The notes under the pieces were generated by a model. That model ran no database searches and had not been told where the DNA came from. It worked only from the letters and a program-made list of their open reading frames with translations. The translations under genes and the position numbers were made by a program. DNA of 64,000 bases from an uncultured Actinomycetes bacterium (lineage in GTDB: Bacteria > Actinomycetota > Thermoleophilia > Solirubrobacterales > 70-9), in assembly GCA_946482365.1 (NCBI GenBank), contig CAMLQY010000009.1, positions 1 through 64,000 on the forward strand, given 5' to 3'. Shown here piece by piece: positions 7,911 to 16,068 of the stretch (position 1 is its first letter; every line of letters starts with the position of its first letter).

Positions 7911-9635
7911 TCAAAGCCCAGCCGAAAGCACCTCCGCCGCGGCCGGCGCCGCGACTTCGCCGCCGGCCGCTTCGGCTTCTATGAGAAGCACCCCGACCGC
8001 CAGCCTCGGCTTTTCGGCGGGGGCGAAGGCGATGAACCAGGCGTCTTTGCGCTGTTCGGGGTTCTCCTCGTCCTCCTGGCCCGGCTTGGGGCCGAGCTCG
8101 GCAGTGCCGGTCTTGCCCGCCACCTGTGCCTCGGCGATCGCGCCCGCGTAGCCGGTGCCTCCGGCGACGACGCCGACCATCAGCTCGGTCAGCTCGCCGG
8201 CGATCTTCGTCGACATCACACGCACGGGCTTCGCCTCTGGCCGCAGCTTCGGGTGGGCGACGATCGAGGTCGGATTGCGGACGCCGTCGTTGGCGATCGC
8301 CTGGGCGACGCTCGCCATCTGCAGCGGCGTGGCCAGCACCTCGCCCTGGCCGATCGCCGTCACGCCCAGGTCCAGTTCTTCGCCGATCTCCTCGGGGATC
8401 GTCGACATCGCCGGTTCGACCTCCTCGACGATTCGCTCGGCGTAGAGCGCCGGCGGCGAGTTGAAGCCGAAGCGCTCGGCCGTGTCGACCATCTCGTCGT
8501 TGCCTATCTTCGGCCCGAGCGGGGCGAAGTCGGCGTTGCAGGACTCGGCGAACGCTTCGCGGAAGGTGCCGCCGCAGAACTCGCCGTTGGCGTTTTCGAT
8601 GAAGCGGCCGCCGACGTTGACCCCGTCGACGATCTCGAATTCGTCGTCGAGGGAGACCACGCCCTTCTGCAGCGCGGCAACGGTGGTGATCGCCTTGAAG
8701 GTGGAGCCGGGGGGCTGCGGCGCCGAGAACGCCTGGCCGGCGAGGGCACGGACGTCGCCGTTGCGGGTGTCGAGCACGGCGATGCCGCCGAAGCGGCCTG
8801 CCAGCGCCGAGACGGCGGCCTCCTGCAGGTCCGGGTCGATCGTCGTCTTCAGCGGGGCGCCGGGCCGGGGCGCGGCCTCGGCGATCGTCCTGGCGGAGCC
8901 GGAGCCGACCGCCAGCAGCGAGCCGCCGGGCTTGCCGGCGAGCCTCGCGTTGAAAGCTCGCTCGAGGCCGCTGACGCCCACCGGGGTTCCCGGCGGGAAG
9001 CCCTGGCGCGCCAGGGCCGGAGCCTCCTCTTCCTCCGCCATGCCGACTTCGCCGGTGACGTCGATCGACGAGCTGCCCAGCGGATGGGCCCGGGCTTCGG
9101 CCGGGCCCTCGGCCAGGGGGGAGCCGTCCGCGGCGAGGATCGGCGCCCGCGGTGCCAGCTCGATCTGGCTTTCCAGGCTCTCGCCAGGGCGCAGCCCGGG
9201 GAAGACGAGGCTCTCGTCCCAGGCGATCCCGCCGTCCTCGAAGGGCAGCTCGATCTCCCCCTCGACGGGGCCGAAGGTGACCGTCGACGCCACCGTGGGC
9301 ACCGCGACCGTGCTGTCGCCGTCGCCCTGGGCGTCCTCCGCAGAGCCCGTCTCGAGCGAGCGAAGGGTCGCGGTCTCGGCGGCTTCCCGGTAGGCGAGCG
9401 CGAACTCCTCGACGCCTATTTCCCGCTTGGAGGCCGGGTTCAGCTCCCGGTACATGGCCGCGAGCTCCCCGTCCTCCCAGGCCTCGGCAAAGCGTTGCGC
9501 GGCCTCCTTCTCCGGCGAGGAGGGCCTGCCTGCGACGGCGCCGAGCAGGAATGCGACGAGCGCGATCAGGCTGAGGGGAAGCGTGCGGGTGACGAGACGG
9601 CGGCGCCGCTCCACCTCGGGCGAACGAGGGCTCAT
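7911..9635 (-). CDS. Penicillin-binding protein (class B transpeptidase, PBP2a/MecA-like layout)
   Basis: Cross-links peptidoglycan outside the membrane. A short cytoplasmic tail is followed by one TM anchor (LSLIALVAFLLGAVAG, residues 21-36), an NTF2-like MecA-N domain (about 43-115), a linker/dimerisation part, and a transpeptidase domain with all active-site motifs: SxxK at S311-K314 (PPGSTFK), SxN at S365-N367 (ESCN) and KTG at 508-510 (AGKTGTAEL). No transglycosylase domain is present. The 574-residue start (MSPRSPEVERRRR) fits a positive-inside anchor. The open frame continues upstream through the divergent protease gene, but that extension has no protein-like character. It could instead be an uncharacterised FtsI-type enzyme; the motifs do not separate these. 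Confidence 0.9.
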   Translation of the reverse strand: MSPRSPEVERRRRLVTRTLPLSLIALVAFLLGAVAGRPSSPEKEAAQRFAEAWEDGELAAMYRELNPASKREIGVEEFALAYREAAETATLRSLETGSAEDAQGDGDSTVAVPTVASTVTFGPVEGEIELPFEDGGIAWDESLVFPGLRPGESLESQIELAPRAPILAADGSPLAEGPAEARAHPLGSSSIDVTGEVGMAEEEEAPALARQGFPPGTPVGVSGLERAFNARLAGKPGGSLLAVGSGSARTIAEAAPRPGAPLKTTIDPDLQEAAVSALAGRFGGIAVLDTRNGDVRALAGQAFSAPQPPGSTFKAITTVAALQKGVVSLDDEFEIVDGVNVGGRFIENANGEFCGGTFREAFAESCNADFAPLGPKIGNDEMVDTAERFGFNSPPALYAERIVEEVEPAMSTIPEEIGEELDLGVTAIGQGEVLATPLQMASVAQAIANDGVRNPTSIVAHPKLRPEAKPVRVMSTKIAGELTELMVGVVAGGTGYAGAIAEAQVAGKTGTAELGPKPGQEDEENPEQRKDAWFIAFAPAEKPRLAVGVLLIEAEAAGGEVAAPAAAEVLSAGL

Positions 9636-9683
9636 TTGCGGGAAAGGTAGTGAAGGGGTCGGGCATCGCTCATCATCTGCTGG

Positions 9684-10826
9684 ATGACGGTTCTCGACTG
9701 GGCGATCGTCGCCTTCACCGTGGTCGTTGCTCTGTGGGGGTACCGGCAGGGCCTGATCGTGGGGACGCTGACGCTGCTCGGGTTCGGGCTGGGGGCGTTT
9801 GCCGGCAGCCGGATCGGGCCGCTGCTGCTGAGCCAGGGGTCGGAGTCGCCCTACGCACCGCTGTGTGCCGCCCTGGGCGGGCTGCTGACCGGCGCGGTGA
9901 TGGCGGTGACGCTGGAGAGCTTCGCCCTGGGGCTCCGCGAGCGCCTGATCCGCGGCAGGGGGCTGCACCTCGCCGACGGGGCCGGCGGCGCCGCGTTGAT
10001 CGCCTCGGTCGCGCTCGGGTTGGTCTGGGTGTTCGGCGCGGTGGCGCTGCACGCGCCCGGGACCGCGCAGTTGCGGGCCGACGTCCAGCGCTCGCTGATC
10101 CTGCGCAGCCTCAACGACGTCCTGCCTCCGTCCGGGCCGATCCTGCGCGCGCTCAACCGGGTCGACCCGGCGCCCACGATCGCCGCTTCGCCGGCCCATG
10201 TGAGGGCGCCCGACCCCACCGTCGCCGGCGACCCCGACGTGCTCCGTGCCGGCGCCTCGGTGGTGCGGGTGCTGGGGACCGCCTGCGGCCTCGGCATCGA
10301 GGGCTCGGGATGGGTCGCGGCTCCCGGCCTCGTGGCGACCAACGCGCACGTGGTCGCCGGCGAGGACGACACGACCGTGACCACCCAGGACGGCGCTTCG
10401 ATCGAGGCCGTGGCCGTCCACTACGACCCCGCCAACGACTTCGCGCTTCTCCGCGTCGGCGCCGATCTTCCCGTCCTCCCGATGAGGGCCGAGCCCGAGG
10501 TGGGCACCCGGGGGGCCGTCCTCGGCTACCCCGAAAACGGCCCCTTCGAGATCTCCCCGGCCCGGCTCGGCGAAACCCGCGAGACGATCGGCGAGGACTC
10601 CTACGGCGACGGTCCCCTGATGCGCTCGATCGCCTCCCTGCGGGGCAGGGTCCGCAGCGGCAACTCCGGCGGGCCCCTCGTCGACGGGGACGGCCGCGTG
10701 CTCGGCACCGTCTTCGCCGCGACCACCTCAGGCACTCCCGGCGGCTTCGCCGTCCCCAACCACGTCGTTGCGGAGGCGCTGCGAGGGGTGACCGGGGCGG
10801 TGGACACGGGCCCCTGCACCAGTTGA
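9684..10826 (+). CDS. MarP-like membrane serine protease
   Basis: Four hydrophobic segments (residues about 5-120) form a CvpA/colicin-V-production-like membrane domain, followed by a periplasmic trypsin-like protease. The triad is intact: His222 (TNAHVVAG), Asp252 (PANDFALL), Ser328 (SGNSGGPL). Cys201 lies early in the protease domain; MarP of Mycobacterium tuberculosis uses a disulfide to control activity, but a partner cysteine is not obvious here except the C-terminal GPCTS. In mycobacteria the enzyme protects against acid and oxidative stress by activating cell-wall hydrolases. It is divergent from the penicillin-binding protein gene with 48 nt between starts, so both wall-related genes may share a control region. 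Confidence 0.9.
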   Translation: MTVLDWAIVAFTVVVALWGYRQGLIVGTLTLLGFGLGAFAGSRIGPLLLSQGSESPYAPLCAALGGLLTGAVMAVTLESFALGLRERLIRGRGLHLADGAGGAALIASVALGLVWVFGAVALHAPGTAQLRADVQRSLILRSLNDVLPPSGPILRALNRVDPAPTIAASPAHVRAPDPTVAGDPDVLRAGASVVRVLGTACGLGIEGSGWVAAPGLVATNAHVVAGEDDTTVTTQDGASIEAVAVHYDPANDFALLRVGADLPVLPMRAEPEVGTRGAVLGYPENGPFEISPARLGETRETIGEDSYGDGPLMRSIASLRGRVRSGNSGGPLVDGDGRVLGTVFAATTSGTPGGFAVPNHVVAEALRGVTGAVDTGPCTS

Positions 10827-10849
10827 CGGGATGGGCTCTAAGCCCGTCA

Positions 10850-10864
10850 CTTACGTTCGGTAAG
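10850..10864. promoter_or_regulatory. Palindrome upstream of the HxlR gene
   Basis: CTTAC-gttcg-GTAAG lies 13 nt before the GTG start of the HxlR-type regulator. HxlR proteins bind inverted repeats as dimers and often control themselves, so this is a candidate operator. The arms are only 5 nt. Confidence 0.35.
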
Positions 10865-10877
10865 CTCGTTCCCCTAC

Positions 10878-11225
10878 GTGGAGGCCGGGTCCGAGACCCA
10901 AGATCAGCACGTCAGCCAGGGCGTCTGCCCGCATTTTCACGCGGCGATAGAGCTGATCGGCAAGCGCTGGACCGGCGCCATCCTCTCCAGCCTGACGGAG
11001 GGGCCGCTGCGCTTCGGCGAGCTGGCGAGAGCGATCCCGGGACTCTCGGACCGGCTGCTCTCGCGGCGGCTGCGCGAGCTCGAGCGCGAGAACCTGGTCG
11101 AGCGCACGGTCGAGCCGGGGACCCCGGTCAAGGTGACCTACTCCCTGACCCGTAAGGGCGCCGACCTGCGCCCGGCGATCCACGAGCTGCGGGAGTGGGC
11201 CAACCGCTGGCACGAGACCACCTGA
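10878..11225 (+). CDS. HxlR-family winged-helix regulator
   Basis: A 115-residue MarR-like DNA-binding protein. The family pattern is clear: CPHFHAAIELIGKRWTGAIL, then LRFGELARAIPGLSDRLLSRRL and LVERTVEPGTPVKVTYSLT. The lone Cys17 in the N-terminal CP motif is the position used for redox or electrophile sensing in several HxlR proteins (HypR, YodB), so a thiol sensor is possible. The start is GTG 10878. Its target is unknown; the downstream xseA gene begins 32 nt after its stop and may be co-transcribed. Confidence 0.88.
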   Translation: MEAGSETQDQHVSQGVCPHFHAAIELIGKRWTGAILSSLTEGPLRFGELARAIPGLSDRLLSRRLRELERENLVERTVEPGTPVKVTYSLTRKGADLRPAIHELREWANRWHETT

Positions 11226-11257
11226 CAGGCGTCAGGCCCCGCAAGTAGCCTCGCGGG

Positions 11258-12541
11258 ATGGACCTTCCTGGGCCTTTTCCGGTCGGGCGTTACGCCCGCA
11301 AGCTGGAGGAGGAGATGCGCCGCCGCGCCCGCGTCTCGCTGATCGGCGAGGTGACCGGTCTCAGCCGCAGCAGGGCGCAGGCCTACTTCGAGCTGCGCGA
11401 CGGCGAGGGGGCGGTTCCGTGCACGATCTGGCTCAACGAGCTGGAGAAGCTCGAGCTCCCCGAGGGGGGCCTCCGCGACGGCACCGAAGTCGTGATCGCC
11501 GGCGGTCCGGACTACTACCGCGGCAGCGCCCAGGCCTCGCCGTCCTTCAGCTTTCGCGCGACCCATATTCGCCTCGCAGGCGTTGGCGACCTGCTTGCGC
11601 GCCTGGACGCCCTGCGCAAACAACTGAGGGCCGAGGGGCTCTTCGAGCTGCAGAAGCAGCTGGCGCGGCCGTTGCTGCCGAGGGCGATCGGCGTGGTCAC
11701 AGCCGAATCGGGGGCCGCGCGACGCGACCTTTTGGCCGGGCTCGAGCGGCGCGGCTGGCGGGGCACCGTCGTCTGGGCCTTCGCGCCGGTGCAGGACCGC
11801 CATGCAGCCCCGGCGATCGCGGCCGCGGTGCAGGGCCTGGCGGCGCAGCCCGAGGTGGAGGCGATCGTCGTCGCTCGCGGCGGCGGCAGCCTCGCCGACC
11901 TCTGGGCCTTCTGCGACGAGACTCTCTGCCGGACGGTGGCGATGCTGCGCGTGCCGGTGATCAGCGCGGTAGGCCACGAGCGCGACTCGACCCTGATCGA
12001 CGACGTCGCCGCGGTCGCCTGCTCGACCCCCACCCACGCCGCCGAGGGGGCGGTCCCGCTCGATTGCGGCGCGGCCCGGGGGGCACTCGGCCGCAGCGCC
12101 GCGGCGCTGCGGCGTGCGGCCGACGGTGCGGTGCGGGCACGGACGCCGCATCTCGTCGCCCTCGCCCGCGGGCCGGCGAGGGCGCTCCGGCGCGAGCACC
12201 TCGCCCTCAACCAGAAGACGCGTGAGATCCGGGCCGCCTCCGAACGCGGCATCGCCGAGCGGCTCGGCTTCCAGCGCCGCCTCGCCGGCGTGGTCCTCGA
12301 GAGGGCGCGCCGCCGCGCTTCGGGGCCGGACATGGAGAGGCGCCGCGAGGCGCTGCGGCGGGCGGAGGTGGCGCTTCGCGCCCATGAACCCGAGCGCACC
12401 CTCGAGCGCGGCTACGCCCTGGTCGAGGCAGGGGACGGGGCGGCGATCGCCAGCGCCCGCGATGCGACCGCCGCCGGGCGCGTCAGACTGCGCTTCTCCG
12501 ACGGCAGCGTCGGCGCCAGGATCGAGGAGGAGGGAGATTGA
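11258..12541 (+). CDS. xseA: Exodeoxyribonuclease VII large subunit
   Basis: Degrades single-stranded DNA from both ends together with XseB. An N-terminal OB-fold (RVSLIGEVTGLSRSRAQAYF) is followed by the catalytic domain with family motifs VVTAESGAARRDLL, VVARGGGSLADLW, SAVGHERDSTLIDDVAA and STPTHAAE. A helical section comes next and the C-terminus LERGYALVEAG is the usual end. At 427 residues it is normal length. Its TGA stop overlaps the TTG start of xseB by 4 nt, so the two are translationally coupled. Confidence 0.95.
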   Translation: MDLPGPFPVGRYARKLEEEMRRRARVSLIGEVTGLSRSRAQAYFELRDGEGAVPCTIWLNELEKLELPEGGLRDGTEVVIAGGPDYYRGSAQASPSFSFRATHIRLAGVGDLLARLDALRKQLRAEGLFELQKQLARPLLPRAIGVVTAESGAARRDLLAGLERRGWRGTVVWAFAPVQDRHAAPAIAAAVQGLAAQPEVEAIVVARGGGSLADLWAFCDETLCRTVAMLRVPVISAVGHERDSTLIDDVAAVACSTPTHAAEGAVPLDCGAARGALGRSAAALRRAADGAVRARTPHLVALARGPARALRREHLALNQKTREIRAASERGIAERLGFQRRLAGVVLERARRRASGPDMERRREALRRAEVALRAHEPERTLERGYALVEAGDGAAIASARDATAAGRVRLRFSDGSVGARIEEEGD

Positions 12542-12774
12542 CGCAGGAGCCCGAGAGCTACGAGGTCGCGGTCGAGAGGCTGGAGGGGATCATCGACCGT
12601 CTCGACTCCGGCCAGGCCGGCCTGCGCGAGACCCTCGACCTCTGCAAAGAGGGCCGCGAGCTGGTCGCCTACTGCGCCGGAGAGCTGGACGCCGTCGGCG
12701 AGGGGCTCAAAGAGCTGAAGCTCGATGAGCTCGCAACGAAGCTGGCTTCCTCGGCCGAGCCCGGCACGGCCTGA
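12538..12774 (+). CDS. xseB: Exodeoxyribonuclease VII small subunit
   Basis: A 78-residue two-helix protein that coats the XseA subunit. The family signature SYEVAVERLEGIIDRLDSGQ and LRETLDLCKEGRELVAYC is intact. The start is TTG in the TTGA overlap with the xseA stop; no better start is in reach. Its stop abuts the stop of the convergent helicase gene without a gap, leaving no space for a separate terminator. Confidence 0.93.
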   Translation: MTQEPESYEVAVERLEGIIDRLDSGQAGLRETLDLCKEGRELVAYCAGELDAVGEGLKELKLDELATKLASSAEPGTA

Positions 12775-15700
12775 TCAGCACTCTCTGATGCGAGCGATCT
12801 CGGCTTCCAGCCTTCGCCTTCCGGCTTCGATCTCAGTTCGGCCCCACCTCGCGAGGACCGGCTCCTCGGGCCGCTCGAGGAAGACGTAGGCGAGCTCGAC
12901 CTCCTCCGCCCCTCGCGCCTCGGCTACCGCGAGCGCGTAGATCGCCTGCTGGACCTCGTAGCGGAGGACGAGCTCCTCCGGCGCCGACTCGCCGACACTG
13001 TCGGTCTTGTAGTCGACGATCAGCGGCGGCTCATCGCCCTGCTCCACCAGCAGGTCGATCGAGCCCCGCAGCACGGTGCCGGCGACCTCGACCAGCAGCG
13101 GGACCTCGACCCGGCAGCTCTCCGCGCCGCGGACCCGCTCGGCGAAGAAGCTCGAGCCCAGCCAGGCCCGGACCGGCGCCAACAGCTCTCCTGCCGCGGG
13201 CGGCTCGCGCCATTCGTCCTTCGCGCTCCGCTCGAGCAGCTCGTGCACCGCGATCCCTCGCGCGGCGCTCTCCGCCCGCTCCACCTCGCCGCCGCCCTCC
13301 TCGCGGCGCGGGTGAGGTGGATGCTCCCCGAATTCTGAGATCGCGGTGTAGGAGAGGGGTCGCCTCGGGGCCCGGGGCGTCCTGCGCTCGACCAGGGGCG
13401 CGGGACCTTCGCCGGGGTCCCGCGCCCCTTCGGGCTCCCGCCGCACCTCGGTCAGCCGCGCCGCCTGCTCCGCCGAGGCGAGGTTCACGCGGACGGCGAT
13501 CTCCGAAGGCGGAAAGGAGGCGTCCAGGCCCGGCCTCGGCTCGGGAGCCGCGATCTCGATCCTCGAGTCCCGCTCGCGGTCGACGCCGAAGCCGGCGACG
13601 ATCCGCTCGATCACCGGCAGGCCGTGGCCCTGGCGGGACGGGGGGGAGGGGTTGACCACACCGCTCAGCAGCAGCCGCTCGCGGGCGCGCGTGGCCCCGA
13701 CGTGGAAGAGGCGGAGCTCCTCTTCGGCGTCTCGCCTCTGGGCGTCCTCGCAGAGCTCGCGCTGCGCGTAGAGGTCGATCCCGCGGGCGCCGAGCCGGCG
13801 CAGCTGCATCCCGACGCGCGGCGCCTCGGGCTCGTGCCCGATCGTGAGCAAGGGGGCCCGCGCGGGAGGGAGGAGGCTGCGCGAGAGGTGGGGGATCGCG
13901 ACCACGTCGAACTCCAGGCCCTTGGCGCTGTGGATCGTCATGATCCTGACCCCGTCGTGGCCCTCCAGGGCGGTTGCGGCCTGCGCGTCGGCGTCGGCGT
14001 CGGCGCGGGCCGCGAGGAAGTCGAGCAGGCCGCGAAGGTCGCGCCCTTCGCTGGTCTCGAACTCGGCGGCGAGGCGCATCAGCTTGCGCACGTTGGCGAA
14101 GCGAGCCTCGCCGGCGGGGCGCATCAGCACCGCCAGGTCATAGCCGGTCTCCGTCACCGCGGCGTCGATCAGGCCGGCGAGGGAGAGCGAGGTGGCACGG
14201 CGGCGCAGCGCGACGATCCGCTCGGCGAACGTGCACAGGAGCGAGCGCTCCGCCGCGGGGATCTGCTCGAGCCGCTCCCCGTCGACGCTCTCGTCCTCTC
14301 CCGCGCCCGCCGCCCGCGCCACGGCCGGCCACAGGTGCCGGTTCCTGCCCGCCGCCGCGCGCAGCAGCCAGAGCGTGTCGGGCGCCACTCCGCAGGCGGG
14401 CGAGGCAAGCGCCCCGAGCAGCGCCTGGTCGTCGAGCGGGTTGCAGATCGCCGCCAGCAGGGCGCAGACGTCGGCGACCTGCTGCTGGGACCAGTAGCCG
14501 CGGCCGCCGACGACGTAGGGGCGCAGGCCGGCCCGTTCCAGGGAGTCCTCGTGGGCGTCGAGACGGGTGAACGCCCGCAGCAGCACGACCATCGCGCCGC
14601 GCTCGACGCCCCCGTCGGCGAGCTCGCGGAGCCTCGAGGCGAGGAAGCGCGCCTCGGCCAGCTGGTTGACCGGCGTGCGGGCGTCGGTCATCGGGTCGAG
14701 CTGGATCTCCTCGCCGGACCAGCCCTCGCGGCCGGTGAGCAGCAGCTCCACCGCCGGGCCGTCTCCCGGCGGCAGCGGATCGCGGGGCGGGGCACCGACC
14801 CGCAGCGGCGTGTAGCCGTCCAGCAACTGCCCTCCGATCGCGTTGACGGCCCCGATCACCTCGGGGCGGGAACGGAAGTTGCCGCTCAGGGGGATCGCTT
14901 CCGCTTCGGCGCTCTCCTCGACCGCCTCTCGCCGCTCGCGGAAGACGTCGAGGTCCGCGTGCCTGAAGCCGTAGATCGACTGCAGCTCGTCGCCCACGGT
15001 CATCAGCTGCGTCTGCGGACCGCGCAGCGCCTCGATCAGGCGCAGCTGGAGCCGGTTGGTGTCCTGGAACTCGTCGACGAGGAGGTGGCTGAACCGGCTC
15101 CGGTAGGCGGCCCCCGCCTCGGTCCGCTCGAGCAGCCGCGCCGCGAGCAGCTGCAGGTCCTCGAAGTCGATCCCCGCGCGCCGCTGCTTGGCCTGCTCGA
15201 AGCGCTCGGAGAACAGCCCCAGGAGCTCGGTGATGTGCCGGTAGGCAAGCCCCCCTTCGCCGGCCTCGCCGACGCGGCCCACCGCCGCCTCGATCGCCTC
15301 CCTGTAGGCGGCCATCGGCTTCGCCTTGCTCCTCGTCCGCAGCGACGCCAGCTCGTCGAGGTCCGGGACGCCCTGCGCTCCGTCGAGGAGGGCGAGCGCG
15401 CGCTCGAGCAACCCGTGGTTGGCGCTGCCGGGCTTCAGCTCCGCGATCGTCTCGGCGGCCGCCTCGGCGGCGCGTTCAAGGGCCGCCGGCACGTCCGGGG
15501 CGGGTGGCTCGGGAAGCCGCGGCACCTCTTCGCCGCGGCTGCGCAGCTCGGCGTGCACGCCGAGCACGATCCCCCGCAGCCCGGCGACGTCGAACGCGGC
15601 CACGGTCTTCTCGCGATCGCGGTCGCCCCCCGCCAGGAAGGCCTCCAGCGCCTCCTCGAATGCCTCGGCGCCGGCCCGCTCCGCCTCCGGGGCGTCGAGG

Positions 15701-16068
15701 ACGCGGAAGCGGGGGTCGATCCCGACCGCCACCGGGTGGGCCGAGAGCAGGCGGTTGCAGAAGCCGTGGATCGTCGTCACCCAGGAGCCGCCGAGCCCGG
15801 GCAGCAGCCTGCGGGCACGCTCCGAGCCCGACTCCGCCCGGCGCTCGATCTCGGCGCGGATCCGCTGGCGCAGCTCGGCCGCGGCCTTGTCGGTGAAGGT
15901 GAAGGCGAGGATCGCGTCGGGGGAGATTCCCCGCTCGCAGGCCAGCTGGCAGTAGCGGTCGACGATGACCCCGGTCTTGCCGGTCCCGGCCCCGGCCTCG
16001 ACCAGGATCTCGGCGCCCCTCGCCTCGATCGCGGCGCGCTGTTCGGGGGTCGGCTGCCGCTCGCTCAT
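12775..16068 (-). CDS. AddA/RecB-like UvrD-family helicase-nuclease
   Basis: A 1097-residue superfamily 1A helicase fused to a RecB-type nuclease. Helicase motifs run in order: Walker A AGAGTGKT (residues 25-32), FTFTDKAAAELRQRI, TTIHGFC, Walker B DEFQDTN, GDELQSIYGFRHAD, and IMTIHSAKGLEFDVV. The C-terminus has the PD-(D/E)XK motif LIVDYKTDS and the following QAIYALAVAEA helix. With the upstream gene (4-nt ATGA overlap) it forms the two-subunit AddAB plan for processing double-strand breaks before recombination. Mycobacterial AdnAB has a similar plan and is an alternative name. Confidence 0.9.
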   Translation of the reverse strand: MSERQPTPEQRAAIEARGAEILVEAGAGTGKTGVIVDRYCQLACERGISPDAILAFTFTDKAAAELRQRIRAEIERRAESGSERARRLLPGLGGSWVTTIHGFCNRLLSAHPVAVGIDPRFRVLDAPEAERAGAEAFEEALEAFLAGGDRDREKTVAAFDVAGLRGIVLGVHAELRSRGEEVPRLPEPPAPDVPAALERAAEAAAETIAELKPGSANHGLLERALALLDGAQGVPDLDELASLRTRSKAKPMAAYREAIEAAVGRVGEAGEGGLAYRHITELLGLFSERFEQAKQRRAGIDFEDLQLLAARLLERTEAGAAYRSRFSHLLVDEFQDTNRLQLRLIEALRGPQTQLMTVGDELQSIYGFRHADLDVFRERREAVEESAEAEAIPLSGNFRSRPEVIGAVNAIGGQLLDGYTPLRVGAPPRDPLPPGDGPAVELLLTGREGWSGEEIQLDPMTDARTPVNQLAEARFLASRLRELADGGVERGAMVVLLRAFTRLDAHEDSLERAGLRPYVVGGRGYWSQQQVADVCALLAAICNPLDDQALLGALASPACGVAPDTLWLLRAAAGRNRHLWPAVARAAGAGEDESVDGERLEQIPAAERSLLCTFAERIVALRRRATSLSLAGLIDAAVTETGYDLAVLMRPAGEARFANVRKLMRLAAEFETSEGRDLRGLLDFLAARADADADAQAATALEGHDGVRIMTIHSAKGLEFDVVAIPHLSRSLLPPARAPLLTIGHEPEAPRVGMQLRRLGARGIDLYAQRELCEDAQRRDAEEELRLFHVGATRARERLLLSGVVNPSPPSRQGHGLPVIERIVAGFGVDRERDSRIEIAAPEPRPGLDASFPPSEIAVRVNLASAEQAARLTEVRREPEGARDPGEGPAPLVERRTPRAPRRPLSYTAISEFGEHPPHPRREEGGGEVERAESAARGIAVHELLERSAKDEWREPPAAGELLAPVRAWLGSSFFAERVRGAESCRVEVPLLVEVAGTVLRGSIDLLVEQGDEPPLIVDYKTDSVGESAPEELVLRYEVQQAIYALAVAEARGAEEVELAYVFLERPEEPVLARWGRTEIEAGRRRLEAEIARIREC

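Noticed and set aside
9636..10421. N-terminal extension of the penicillin-binding protein frame
   Set aside because: It is antisense to the MarP-like protease gene, low in complexity, and would bury the TM anchor.
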